This document shows, piece after piece, positions 21,631 through 33,400 of a DNA stretch of 64,000 nt. Both the position numbers and the translations under genes were made by a program. The notes beneath the pieces are model-generated. The model did not search any database. It had not been told where the DNA came from and saw only the letters and a list, made by a program, of their open reading frames with translations. This DNA is from Taenia hydatigena (Eukaryota; Platyhelminthes; Cestoda; Cyclophyllidea; Taeniidae), in contig JADWOT020000008.1 in the NCBI GenBank assembly GCA_036345935.2, positions 2,955,114-3,019,113 on the forward strand, given 5' to 3'. Every line of letters begins with the position of its first letter. The first letter of the stretch is position 1.

Positions 21631-24600
21631 TCACACATCCTGCTTAGGCTTGCTCTCCTCCACAACTAACTCCTTTGAACTCATCGGTTGAGGATTGTAA
21701 GTGACCTCGGGGCCAGTCCTACATCCGGTCACAGAATGCGGTTCATACGCTTCCGGTTCTTCATTTTCTCCTTCTTCCTCTTCTTCAGCATCATCGTCCA
21801 AACCATCAATATCGATCACTTCAGGATTCTTAACAATCGGTTCTGGATTATACTCATTCTCATTCATCGGTGCGTCCAATGTTCCACTTCCGTAAACACC
21901 CACCGAGCCTGTATCGTGTTCGCACCTTTTATCCACATTTATCACCTCCGGATTCGGTATCATCCGAGACGATTTTGACGGACTCGGTCCAAATCCATCC
22001 TCATCACTACTAATAGCACCATCATCGTCATCTTCATCTTCACTCTTTGTCATTATACGGCTTGCCATTTCAGACAGGTTATACGACTCCTTTCCCATCA
22101 GCGCAGCATTGAGATTGGTTACTTCCAACATAGCACACAATAACTCAGTTTGAGGATTTGAGAAAAAGGCCTGCTTCTGAATCCGAGTATCGGCTTCAGC
22201 TAATTCCGCCAGTTTTTTGTTGTCGCTTCGCCTTAAGCTCATGTCTTCTGGTTTGTAGATTGGAGCGGTGCGTTCGAAGTTGTGGGGCAGGCTAAAGATA
22301 CCTGCAAATGTCTCATAAACGGATTTTAGATCGTCTGCCGCTGCAGAATAGGACCGTCTGCAATAAAATGAAACAATGAATTATGCTACTTATAACCTGT
22401 TAGTGGACTTCATAGAATGCGAATGCTTCCACTCTCACGCAGTTCCGCAGTAGACGGATACAACTCACAATGGTAAGCCCCAGCAGGGCAGTAAGTATAC
22501 TACTGCGCTTGAATACCGCCTGTCATAAATGATTGAATTCGTGAAGACTCACAGCGCAAGGATACGCCAAATATACTTGAAATAAAGGGTTGTATAACCG
22601 CTTAACTAATACAGATCATAAAGTGCATACAGTGGGAGGATCCGCCGAAACCCGTGAGTCAAATATCCTCTGGTGGCCTCCAAGGCGATCGCCTGCGACC
22701 CTGCTGCTATTTCCTTCAACTTACTTCCACGCTGATAATGTATCGAAAGGTAAGTGATTCACTTAAATACTAAGGTATCTGGCGAGAAAACTCACATTGG
22801 CTTGCCATCCTGTCCCGGTAACATACACGGTATCTGTGTGAGAGACAGAAATTGATCCGTAGATTGCAGAATACACAACCACTCCGGATCAATAAACAGT
22901 TTTCCTTTTGTATCTTCTCCGCCTTCCTCCTCGTCTTGCTTCTCCTCTACGGCCATGTTGGTAACAATTATGGGTCCATCCTCTGGATCCTTACCTACAA
23001 CATTACCTTCTGCATCGAACGCAGCAGGTGAAGGATCTGGTTCGATGTCCAGGAACTGGAGATAGTCGCGGGATGGAAGGCACTTATCCAAAGCGAGGAA
23101 CTTTGTCTGTCGATCTGGAGGATTCTGAAAAGGAGGGACAGATCATCATACCTTCACTGAAACAGCATATACCTTGTTTAATCACGTAAGCTCCTCAACC
23201 TCCGTAGGCTTCGGGTCACCATATCCTTGTGGCACGGTGTACTGTCAGGCCGCTTCTGTTACCAGCCCACATACCATAGAAACGTCTTCTAGGAGAACTG
23301 AGATATTAAATTAGTGACAATGTTGGCATGGCTTCATTGACTAGACGCTGACCTACACAGCTTGGATTGCCAGGCATACCAAGACGCACACCAGAAAGAC
23401 TAAACAGGTGTTCTACAGGGCGGTAGATGCCAACTGAAGCAACAACAACACCACGAAAAAATGTTACCTCCTAACAACAAAATGTTACTCAGAGAGACGG
23501 TCGAACGGTGGTAGAAATTAAACAAAGCGCCAATAAAGAAAAAAAAGGCAATTTTAGATAGACATAGCTACATCTAAATAGATGCCCCAAAAATAAGAGA
23601 GGACAAAGGAAAATAGTCTTGACTTGAATACTGCAGATCCAACAAAGCCTCCTTAGCGCAATTCACAAGAAGGATGCAACCACAGACCCATCGGAATGTA
23701 CAGAATCCATCACTGGTGGTAGATTAAAAAAGTATTGGCTAGCCTATGATTCTAACTTCTGAGTAGTTATATTTGGAGAGTCAACCAGGTTATGATGACT
23801 GGGGCAAAAGAAGAGTGATTATAGCGGGCGCCGAGGAAAACGTGCAAAATTTGCGTTTCAAAGGAACATTCAGTTCTTGCGGGTTTTGATCATTTTCTGG
23901 GGAGCACGTTGGTAGACTTATACAAGAGCCATGTCCGGACCCATGAATGGCATAACATAATTGGAGAGAAGTACCTTACCCTATGCTGAACAATTGCGGC
24001 GAATTTGCAATGCAGATGTGCCGCAAACCAGAACCTTGGACGCAGACGACAAAGCAGCTGTTCTGCTGGCGGACTTCCCAGGGTGTTAGCCTCCACTTCA
24101 GCCTTAAAGTGACGTTTTCGCATCAATAGATGCTGTGTGTCACCATAGTGGTAGATGCCTCGTGGCCAATCATGACTCAGCATGATGTCAAGGCGACGGG
24201 AAATTTGACCGAGACGAAAGACTTCGAGGTTTCGAAGGTGATAGACAGAGCGCTTAGTCGCCTCATTGTACGGTGGGTGTTCGAAGTGACCGAGGCAGTA
24301 GTCATGGAGTTTGTAGATGCCTGAGAGACCACCGATTCGAAGACCGGCGAACTGGACAACTCCAGCGTAGCCTGAAAATGTTGAGGATCCCTAGTCACCA
24401 GCGTTCCCATCTCGCCTCTATTTTCGTGTGTGATTACGTGATCATCGGATTATGGTACCACTGCAAAACGACGCTTATAAGTTGGGAGAACATGAAGAGG
24501 AGGTAAGACATCTCACTCCCATTACATCTTCATCGTCAAATCTTTTCATGGATAACATCTACTGAATGAGATCTTGCCGTGTAAGGATGAGAAGATTCTC

Positions 24601-25826
24601 CAACTATTTCTCAGAAGAACGCTGGTCCTGTACGGACTCGAGTTGTATCGTATCGAGTGGGTAGATCTTCGCTGTGGTTGTTCCTTGACCTTCACGATTT
24701 TGACAGTTCAAAAGAGTCACATGTTTCTGCAGCCTCTTGGAGATAAAACGATGAGTTGTTCGACGAACACCAGAGTTCAATTCACATCTTATGACAAATC
24801 AAACGGTGAACGAGCAATTTAGCAACAACGATTTCAAAGTCTCAAAAGATGGAGAATTAAAAAGAACTTTCGAACCGTCCATATTCAGCCGAAGACTCAA
24901 AAGCCATGTAACTCAATTTTAGGTGTGATACTTTGGAACGTGACTGTGACCCAAAATTTCAATTTGAAAATGGAACGGATACTCCTCAAGGGATCTTCAA
25001 TGCCGTTAAATTGACTGATGTGAAGCTTTTCGTTACCTTGCAAACTCACACAAACCAATCCCGTGTATTACACACAATTCCAGATGTAGATTATTGGAGG
25101 CATGAATATGTTTCAAAAAATCTGAGGGTGAATTCTACCTATTCTCATCGTTAGATTTTAATTATTAACTGCAATACTTAACTTGCTTGATCATTCAGAT
25201 CAGGATGGAGCACTAGAACCGCGACTGTCGACACTCTTAAACCCTCAAAACCTTCCATACACTACCTAGTATCGCTGTCTTCTGCACTCATTCAAACAGT
25301 ATAAAATTCTAGATTTGGAATAGTGGAATCCAGAACCGTTCGTCGCTATCGAGATAATCATGCGAATTCGAATATACTCCCAGAAAAGGGGGTATCAGGT
25401 GTGCCCGCATAAGATCGCCCTAAGGCGAGCAAGAAGGCGAACATCCTTAGCGCAAGACTCACCCATATACCAGATGTTAGGCGCCACCCATCCTCCATAA
25501 GGCAGTTCCTGCAGATAATTCGACGCCTCGTGATTACCTCCCACGAATATGGTCAATATCGGAGCGGCCACTTCTTCAGAGTAGTACCTAGTAGTCAAAT
25601 GTTAGAGCTCAACTACCCCTACTTACCTATAAAAATCACCCATTTCGTAATATTTGGGTGGCACTGACAATGACTGCAAGTCAACCGGATTTCGAACAGC
25701 CTGAAAGTCGCCACAACACAAAACCAATTCCGTCTTCTTGCCTGCTTCTCTATCCATCATTTCTATGTCTGCGTAAACCCGATCCAGCCGACCGTGCAAA
25801 CAGCCAACCACGCATACTCTAACCAT
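21631..25826 (-). CDS. DBR1: Lariat RNA debranching enzyme
   Basis: Five exons (25826-25627, 25587-25463, 24371-23980, 23124-22796, 22357-21631) join in phase to 590 residues. The metallophosphoesterase motifs appear in order: GCLHGRLD near residue 8, [42 protein letters not shown] and [10 protein letters not shown]. The C-terminal domain shows FSLPHNF and [14 protein letters not shown], followed by a long acidic disordered tail. DBR1 hydrolyses the 2'-5' branch of excised intron lariats in the nucleus. The human enzyme is of similar length (about 544). The ATG is 9 bases after a strong 3' splice site and 185 nt below the CHERP stop. Confidence 0.93.
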
Positions 25827-25835
25827 TTTTCCTCA

Positions 25836-25931
25836 CTGTAAGATAAAGAGGAGGCATTACTGAAAAGTAAAGTGTGATTGACGGTCATAAATTTAAAAAA
25901 AGAACATGGGCAACAGAGGATGGTCTTTATT
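25836..25931 (-). promoter_or_regulatory. AATAAA plus 3' splice site between CHERP and DBR1
   Basis: On the minus strand a poly(A) signal AATAAA (25931-25926) follows the CHERP stop. A polypyrimidine tract CTCTTTATCTTACAG ends at 25836, nine bases before the DBR1 ATG. This suggests co-transcription with trans-splicing of DBR1. Confidence 0.55.
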
Positions 25932-26011
25932 GGAATAGAAAAGTGGAAGGGACGGAGAGTTTAAGCAACACGATGAGGATGAGGTTACAAATGCAGCCAA
26001 AATCTACACCA

Positions 26012-29000
26012 TCATCGCCCTTGATACCCTCCACGTCTGTTAGTGTTGCCGTAGGAAGTCCCACCCCCACTTCCATAATATGAGCCACCACCACGTTGAC
26101 CGTTTCCCATGGGTGAATGAGAGGGCGGAGGAGGAGGGGACGAGGCACTATAACCATTGCCGCGGTAACCACCACTACCGTAAGGCTGAAATAGGACGTA
26201 ATTACACATTATCGAAGAAACAGAAGTTGTGAACTTGACCAAGGTGACCTACTGGATACATTTGACCAGGAGGACCTCCCCTTCGATCAAATGACGATAG
26301 CATTGGCGGAGGAGGGAGTGAATGATCGTAACCCCATTGGGCAGGATGCTGCGGGGGAGGATAGCTGCCTCCCATTCCACCTCTAAAAGAAATGAGTAAA
26401 CCAAAATATCCTTATTTTCCACTACCTTCGGTTGTTCCTCTGATCACCACCGCCACCGCCACCACTACGACGCATGAAGCCTGCTGTAGTTATCGATCCA
26501 TCGGTACTTCTAGGTGACCTCGATCGATCTCGATAACGACGATCAGAAGGAGGCGAGCGGCTACGCGATCGAGAAGAACGGGATCGAGATCGCGACCGGG
26601 ATGATCTAGAACGTGATCTAACAAAAGAAATAAACAGCTATTCCCGAGATTCTTTAAAAAGTGAGGAACGAAAACACTAACCCAGAAGAGCGCGAGTCTG
26701 ATCGAGACCCAGACCTAGACCTTGAATACGACCTCGATCGTGATCTCGAGCGTCGACGAGTAGCCGAGGTAAATCTGGAAGCTCTTGAAATTAACTGAGT
26801 AGATGGTGGAACCTGTCCAACGCTATTCTGCTGCGTCGACGGGGGCATTCCTGGTGGAGGGTATTTCAAAGCTCCTCCTGGTAAATCACCACTACCAGTC
26901 CCAGAATTAACCGCAGCAACAGCAGCAGCGGCTGCAAACTGAGCGTTCATCTTTGGCATACCCAAATTAGGTGGAGGTGTGGCGATTAAGGCTGCTGGAC
27001 CTGTGCGAATCGCCTGTCCGATAGCAGATTTAGGGTAGGCAGTAAGGTAAGCCAGCTGCGGCAGACCCTGATTCTTTGGACGATCCCCTGGCGATGCTGA
27101 ACCACTTTTCTCTTCTTCCTCTTCCTCTGTCGCCGCCGCACTAACATCACTTCCCTTCCGGCTTCTCGCCTCTTCTTTAGCCCTGTAAAATTCGAACAAC
27201 CCTAGCCGCTCCCAGCCTTCCGGATCACGTGGGCGGTCATGCGAAGGTTGAACATAGTAAGCATCCAGTGCAAGCATCAACTGTTCCGAGGGCGGTTCCG
27301 GTGGAAGAAGACGAAGCTTCGCTGGATCCAATGGAGTGAAATCAAAGTCTTTTGGCCCTATCAGCGGGTGCATGAGTCCTGCAGGCAGTTGCCAAAAGGG
27401 GACTTTTGGAATTAGATCCTCTTCAGATGGCGGATTAGGCTGCTGTTGCTGCTCTATCTCCTCCTCCTCCAACTCCTGGTTTTCTGCACCTCCGGAATGA
27501 TGCAGTTCCTCTTCATTTTCCTCATACCGGCGTCGATGCTGCATTCCTCCACGGTAAGAACGATCGTCCTGATGGTGATGGTGGTTATAATAGGGTTCGT
27601 CAAACCGTCCATCACGCCGATAGCGATCTCTGGAAGGTCCGCCACGATACGGTATGTGTGGAGGGGGAGGACCCCCTCTTCTGCCATCGTAAAACTCATC
27701 ATCTGGATGGTAGGAAGGCATGTCTCCACCTCTCCCACGTCCCCACCGATCACCACCACGTCCAGGCATTGGCGGCGGTCCTGTCATGAAGGGTGGAGGT
27801 CCATGCCAGCAAGGTGGGGGATCAAACTTTCCACCTCCGCCACCCCAACCACCACCATTGCCACCACCAAAGCCTTGTGGGGGTGGCGGAGGCGGCCCAT
27901 ATCGAGAAAAATCGGGAAAAGGTAGGGGTCCACCTTCCGAATGTTCCGACTCGGCCGCTGCCGCTAACGTCTTGTGTACGTGATCGGCGAAGTCGTCGTG
28001 CTGCTTCTTCAGTGCCTCGTAACGAGTTGTGTGCTCGGCCTCCACCTCGGCAATCTTCTCTGCGTGTATCTAACAGAAAACTTAAAACAACCAAAATACT
28101 AACTCTAACCTTATCTTGATCCACTTTCCATTCCTTCATAAAAGCCTCACGAATCCCCTCCTCTTTCATATTCTTCAATATGTCATCGGGGAGGTAGGCA
28201 TTGGTTTCCCATAAACTGAGCACTCGAGTCAACTTTACTTTCTTCTCTTCGTCTGCCATCTCAAGAGCTAGCGAGTAAACCGGTACAACGATCCGATTCA
28301 GTGCTGACTGGAAATGAGCGACATCAGAGTGGCGCTTGAGGAAATGAAGAAGGTCATTAATAAGGTATACTATATGCAGGCGTGTCTCAAAACTAGCATC
28401 CATATTCTGAGCACGTAGAAGAAGATAATTCACAACAAGATTGGCGTAAGCTTCACCGCGAGACATCAGCTCTACAGCCCAGTTCTTCCCTTTAGCAATA
28501 TTCTCCTTAGTGCATATCTCGATTAGCGGTTGAATGGCGCCAAAAAATTCTTCTGGGTTGACAGATAGGGCGGTGGATGCACTAATAAAAGCGTCCATGC
28601 GAGCCTTGTCAAGGCACTGACGAACAGCTTGGGGTTTCTCCTCCCCGATTATCTTGTCGTACTGGGCTTTGAGATTTGCCTCGCTCCTCTTCACATCTTC
28701 CTCTGTCAATGGTGGTGTCTGCTGTGGTGGAGGTGGGGGTGGAGGAGGAGGATGAGGATAGAAATTGGGAGGATAAGGGCCGCGGCACCAAGGAGGAGGG
28801 GGGCCATTTTGAGACCCCCAATTGGACCCCCAGTTTCCCTGAGGAGGTAGTGGTGGTGGAGGCCATTGAGTATTTCCCCAACTCTCCCCACCTTCTTCCC
28901 AATTCCTATTGTATGGTGGACCACCCCACTGCGGCTACAAGAGGAAAAGGCAAATGAAGACTCATGGGAAAAGAGCCAAGTCTTGCTAAAAACTAACGTG

Positions 29001-29285
29001 TGCAGGAGGGCCCATCGGATCAGGATGAAAAGGCTGCTGTTGTGACATTATTTGCGGAGGTGGGGGTTGTTGTTGCATGGTAGTTTTCAGTTCCTCAACT
29101 TTATGTTTGTAGTAATCAGAATGCTCCCCACCAAAGAGAAAGGCGAATTGAGGATTGCCTTGTTGCTTTTCCATCGTCATGCGTTCAAAGTCAGGCCCAT
29201 TGCGAGCAACGAATTGAGCTAATTTATCGATGACAGAGCGCTGTTCGAGATCTGAAGGTGGCTCAGGATCTTCGATTTGAGACAT
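26012..29285 (-). CDS. CHERP: CHERP-like SURP/CID splicing factor
   Basis: Six exons (29285-28998, 28934-28110, 28069-26682, 26617-26426, 26382-26253, 26185-26012) give 998 residues. The SURP module opens VIDKLAQFVARNGPDFERMT near residue 17. Pro-rich stretches flank a CID-like helical domain (IEICTKENIAKGKNWAVELM, LHIVYLINDLLHFLKRHSD). The CHERP-specific block VPFWQLPAGLMHPLIG...PSHDRPRDPEGWERLGLFEFYRAK follows, then an RS domain. CHERP is a nuclear U2 snRNP-associated protein, earlier linked to ER calcium. The human protein ends in a G-patch; here the RS domain leads instead into a Gly/Arg/Tyr-rich tail and stops. Small alternative C-terminal exons cannot be excluded. Confidence 0.9.
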
Positions 29286-30443
29286 CTTAGGAAGAACTGA
29301 AGGCTAAGAAGGGCAGAAAATATAAATTTTAGCAACAAATCAAGACGAAGCGAACACGTACGCCATGATGCAAACGAAAACGCCAAAAAAAGAACTTACA
29401 ACAATCAATCAAACGCACAAGAATAGGAGAATACGCAAATCAGCCACTACCTCAAGCTGTGTATGTAAACAAATAAATGGGGATAAATGTCGGTAAGCCT
29501 ACACAAGTAGCTAAACAATTATTTTTTTTACAACATAAGATGTTATGAAGATTGACTACGCACTCTAATTAAAGTAACAAATGGACGTATGCAAACAAAA
29601 AATAATAATTTGAGGAAAATTTCGCATCTAATGCATGCTGCTGACAACAAAATGCCTTATGCGGCTTCAAATTTTCATATATTCATTATTTTGCATATTT
29701 GGTAGCAAATTTTAATCTTATGTTTTCAATCCTTTGCACAGAAAATTCGGATCTTTTTATTCACCCGATATATAATACCATTTTGATTTGAATTATGTTT
29801 ATACTAGATCTTTTATTTTCGCAGATTCTGCGATTTTATTTGTCTAAAATACTTTGTTTATACTTTTGAAACTGAAGGTTGTTGTGAATTTGTTACTTTT
29901 CCAATTTTTGTGTGTATTTTGCTTTATTGCGTATTTTGCCTTTTGATCTGTGGTTTTGTGTAATTTTAACAATTTAGTTATGTAATTGCTGACATAAGGC
30001 ATGGGTGAGATCATAACCCCTCTGTGCGGCAGATGCTTTGCCACAGTAATAAATGCAGATTGATATCCTTAAACCCAAATCTTATTTAATTTTTTTGCAG
30101 GCTTTTAATTTTTGCATCCAGGTCTAATCGGCATTTTTTGTATTTCGCATATAAACTACAGTTGTCTTGTCTTGGGATTTAAGGCTGGTTGTCTATAAAA
30201 TCAATAAAAGTGGAGTTTGGTATAGGATTTTATAGCATTTTCTAAAAATAAAGGTCCAAAATTTAGTCTTTTTGGGAATAAACAGTCTGCGATCTGTTTT
30301 CAAAGGTAATTACATAATGCTGGATGAAGCATCGTTAAATTATTTGCATCAAATACATTTTCAAACCCAAATTTTCATAAGTTTTTTTCATGGGACATGC
30401 GATGTCAGCAAAGAATTTGTTTTTGTCTTCCTCAGTTTTGCAA
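29286..30443. other. Divergent intergenic region, CHERP and kinesin promoters
   Basis: About 1.15 kb of very AT-rich DNA lies between the start codons of two divergent genes. I see no exon or repeat. It should carry promoters in both directions. Confidence 0.4.
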
Positions 30444-33400
30444 ATGGCTGATTTAGTGGTGGCTCTTCGGATCCTACCGAAGTAAGTTGGTGTTCCTTAT
30501 TTCATTTTTTGTATTTGTCCAGAGGGAATGAGGATGTGGAATCCGGGATTCCTAATAACCACTCTAACGCTGTCACTGTTCTCAACACTAGAGCTCAACC
30601 TGTAAGCCATCATTATGCACATCTATGATGTCTTCTAGTCTTTTATGTTTGATGTGCATTCGCGCCACTGTGCCTTCGACTTCATCTTCGACCCGAAAAG
30701 ATCCTTTTTAGAAAGTCAAAATGAGGTGCTTTTCTTTTAGATAATCTTTTCCTTTTCGTCTAGATTTTTAAATGCATTGGATTAAAAGCTGTTAAGGAGG
30801 GCCTAGACGGTTTTAATTGCAGCATTTTTGCCTACGGCATGACAGGAACTGGAAAGACGTACACAATTTTTGGTACAAAGGTTTGTTTAATCTTAACTGC
30901 CTATTAATTAATAAAATAAAGAGCTGTCCTGGTCTCGTTCCCCAATGTTGCAAGGTGAGTTGAGGGCTAATAGGCATTGCCTTTAGGCTCTATTTGAATC
31001 TGCTCTTCACAGAATATCGAGTGATACGTTTCTGGAAATCAGGTAAATCCCCAAATTAGACATTATTGTGATTGACTTACCCCTTTTCGTTTTTTTTTTC
31101 GTGTGTGCGCGATGCCTTGATCAGTGACCCTCTTTTGGTGCATTGCAACGTATGCCTAATTAGCACACACACACAGGTAAAAAAGCGTTGCTAAGTGACA
31201 GAATTAAACAGACTTTATTTACCCATCAAAAGTCCCAAGGTTTATACAATATCGTTTTTGAAAGCCGATAGCATGGTGCAGAAGACTGGGGCCCTTTAAT
31301 TTGACAAACTTTTTGTTTTCTACACCCTGGTCATCATCATCATAAGTGCAGATCTAGAAGGCGTGTGAATCACTTTCTGGATTGCACATTTTCCTTTGAA
31401 ATAAGACACGTACAAAGGATCACACCGATTATTCGGTCAGTGTTGAACAATGTGGCCATCTATGCATTATTTAATGGTCGAATGAATGGGTGGAGGTTTG
31501 GGTAGCTGAACTGGTGGATTAATAACTGGGCTGGTGGGTATAGGATAGAGCAATGGCTGAAAGAGATACAAAAAATGTAAGTAATTTTTAAGGACGTAAG
31601 TGTTACTTATCTCTTGTAGTTAGCTAATTTATTTAAAAAAGGCTTGACAGCTGGAATGACAGTTGCAACACCTTTTTTGATCCTGCCTCGTCTGATGCAC
31701 TCATTTACTTTTTCTTGATGTTCTCATAAGTGTAAATAATCCTTCAACTCTCTTTCTTCTTCCTTAGTTTTTTTGAAGTCTACAATGAACATGTATACGA
31801 TCTTCTAGCCAATATTACGGAGACCGAGGTCGAAAAAGTCCCCCTACGAGTTCGTGAACATCCAAGGAAAGGGCCCTACGTGGAAAGTGAGTTTGAAGAA
31901 TACGTGCTACCCAAAAAAACTTTTTTTAGATCTCTCAAAACATGCCGTATCCCATTTGGACGATATTCTACGCCTCATTGATCATGGAACAGCCTTGAGG
32001 TTAGTGAATACTTCATTTAAGGCAATTTGTTGTTCCAGAGCTACAGGTGAAACACTAGCAAACCCAAAGAGCAGTCGAAGTCATTCAGTTTTTACGATCC
32101 ATATTAACCAGGTAAGTAAAAGCTCTAAAACAACTTCTTGAGCACTTTTTTTTAGAATGTCAAAAGCAGCTCAGACATCGTAGCGCTGCGGTCAAAGCTG
32201 CATCTGATTGATCTTGCTGGCAGGTGCGATTGTTTATTCACTCAAACAATCATTTTGCTCCTACAATTATTTTTAGGCAGGTTTTTGTCTAGAGAATAAG
32301 TTGTTGGCATTGATAGACTCAACTTGTAGGTGCGGTAGGAGACAGGATTTCCTAATCAATCTGAAGGGCTTCTCACTCCTGTTAGGAGCATCACTGGCAT
32401 TGAAGGGAAGGCGAGAGATGGTTGATAGCTATATTTTTAAATCTCCTTGTCATCAGTGTTCTCATAAGTTCAATCAAACAGCAATGGGGGAGAGAGGGTA
32501 AAATGAGACACAGGAAGTGAGGTGATTAATGCTAGATTTTAAAAAAAGGTGGAGTAAAAGCATCCAGTTTTTTCTCTGTGTGGAAAGAATGTTATAAAGG
32601 AGTGAGAAAAAAGTCATTTACCTGTCTGCCTTTTATTCTGGTCTTTTTTTATTAGCGAAAAAATCCAACACACCCCAAGTCAGTGCTACATGTCGGAGAC
32701 AAAAAGTATAAACAAGTCTCTCTGTACCCTGAGCCTTGTTATTCGAAGATTAGGTAAGCTGCTTGAAAAACATAGGAGGGATTGGATGAAAATTTTGCTT
32801 TTTTTCTCGTTTTCATTGCTTCTAACCACCAGCTGGTTGAGATAGGAATACTTTTTCTGCATAATTTTTGTACTTACCTTTTTTGATTAGCCAATTTAGC
32901 AAAAGGCGACGCTTTGAGTGCTCCACACACCTCTCTAAGCAGTCCAGCCTCGTTGAATCATCTCTCCACGCATTCAACAAGGAGAGAGAACTTCTATGTA
33001 CCCTACAGGGACTCCAAATTGACCTGGCTTTTACGAGACTCACTTGGTGGGAACTCAAAAACTACTATTATCATTAGTAAGTCTGCTTATTGATGACATT
33101 ACTTTCGACTTCTTTATTTGGATAATTGTTCAGGTCAAAGCAGAATACTATGATGACATTTCTTTTATTACAATGTAAAATGATCTTCTCTGATTTCGCT
33201 TTCTCAACATTTTTGTGATGCTCCGTGTTGACGCAAAGTTGCGCTCGACACATCGAGGCAGAGACCTTTGCGCAGTGGTGAGGTGGACACCAACACGAGA
33301 AGTAGCATTCCCGATGCAGAAGTGTGAAACTACCTCCAATTTTTTTTTAATGATAGTTGCAGATTTAACACCTTCTTAGACATTAAGCTGCCCATCTTAT

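Noticed and set aside
26654..28045. Opposite-strand frames in CHERP (27446-27983) rich in Pro/Gly/His
   Set aside because: They are shadows of the CHERP low-complexity exon.
32224..32656. Kinesin appeared to be broken after DLAG, with stop codons following
   Set aside because: Splicing from 32224 to the acceptor before 32656 restores DLAGSEKI in frame, so there is no pseudogene signature here.
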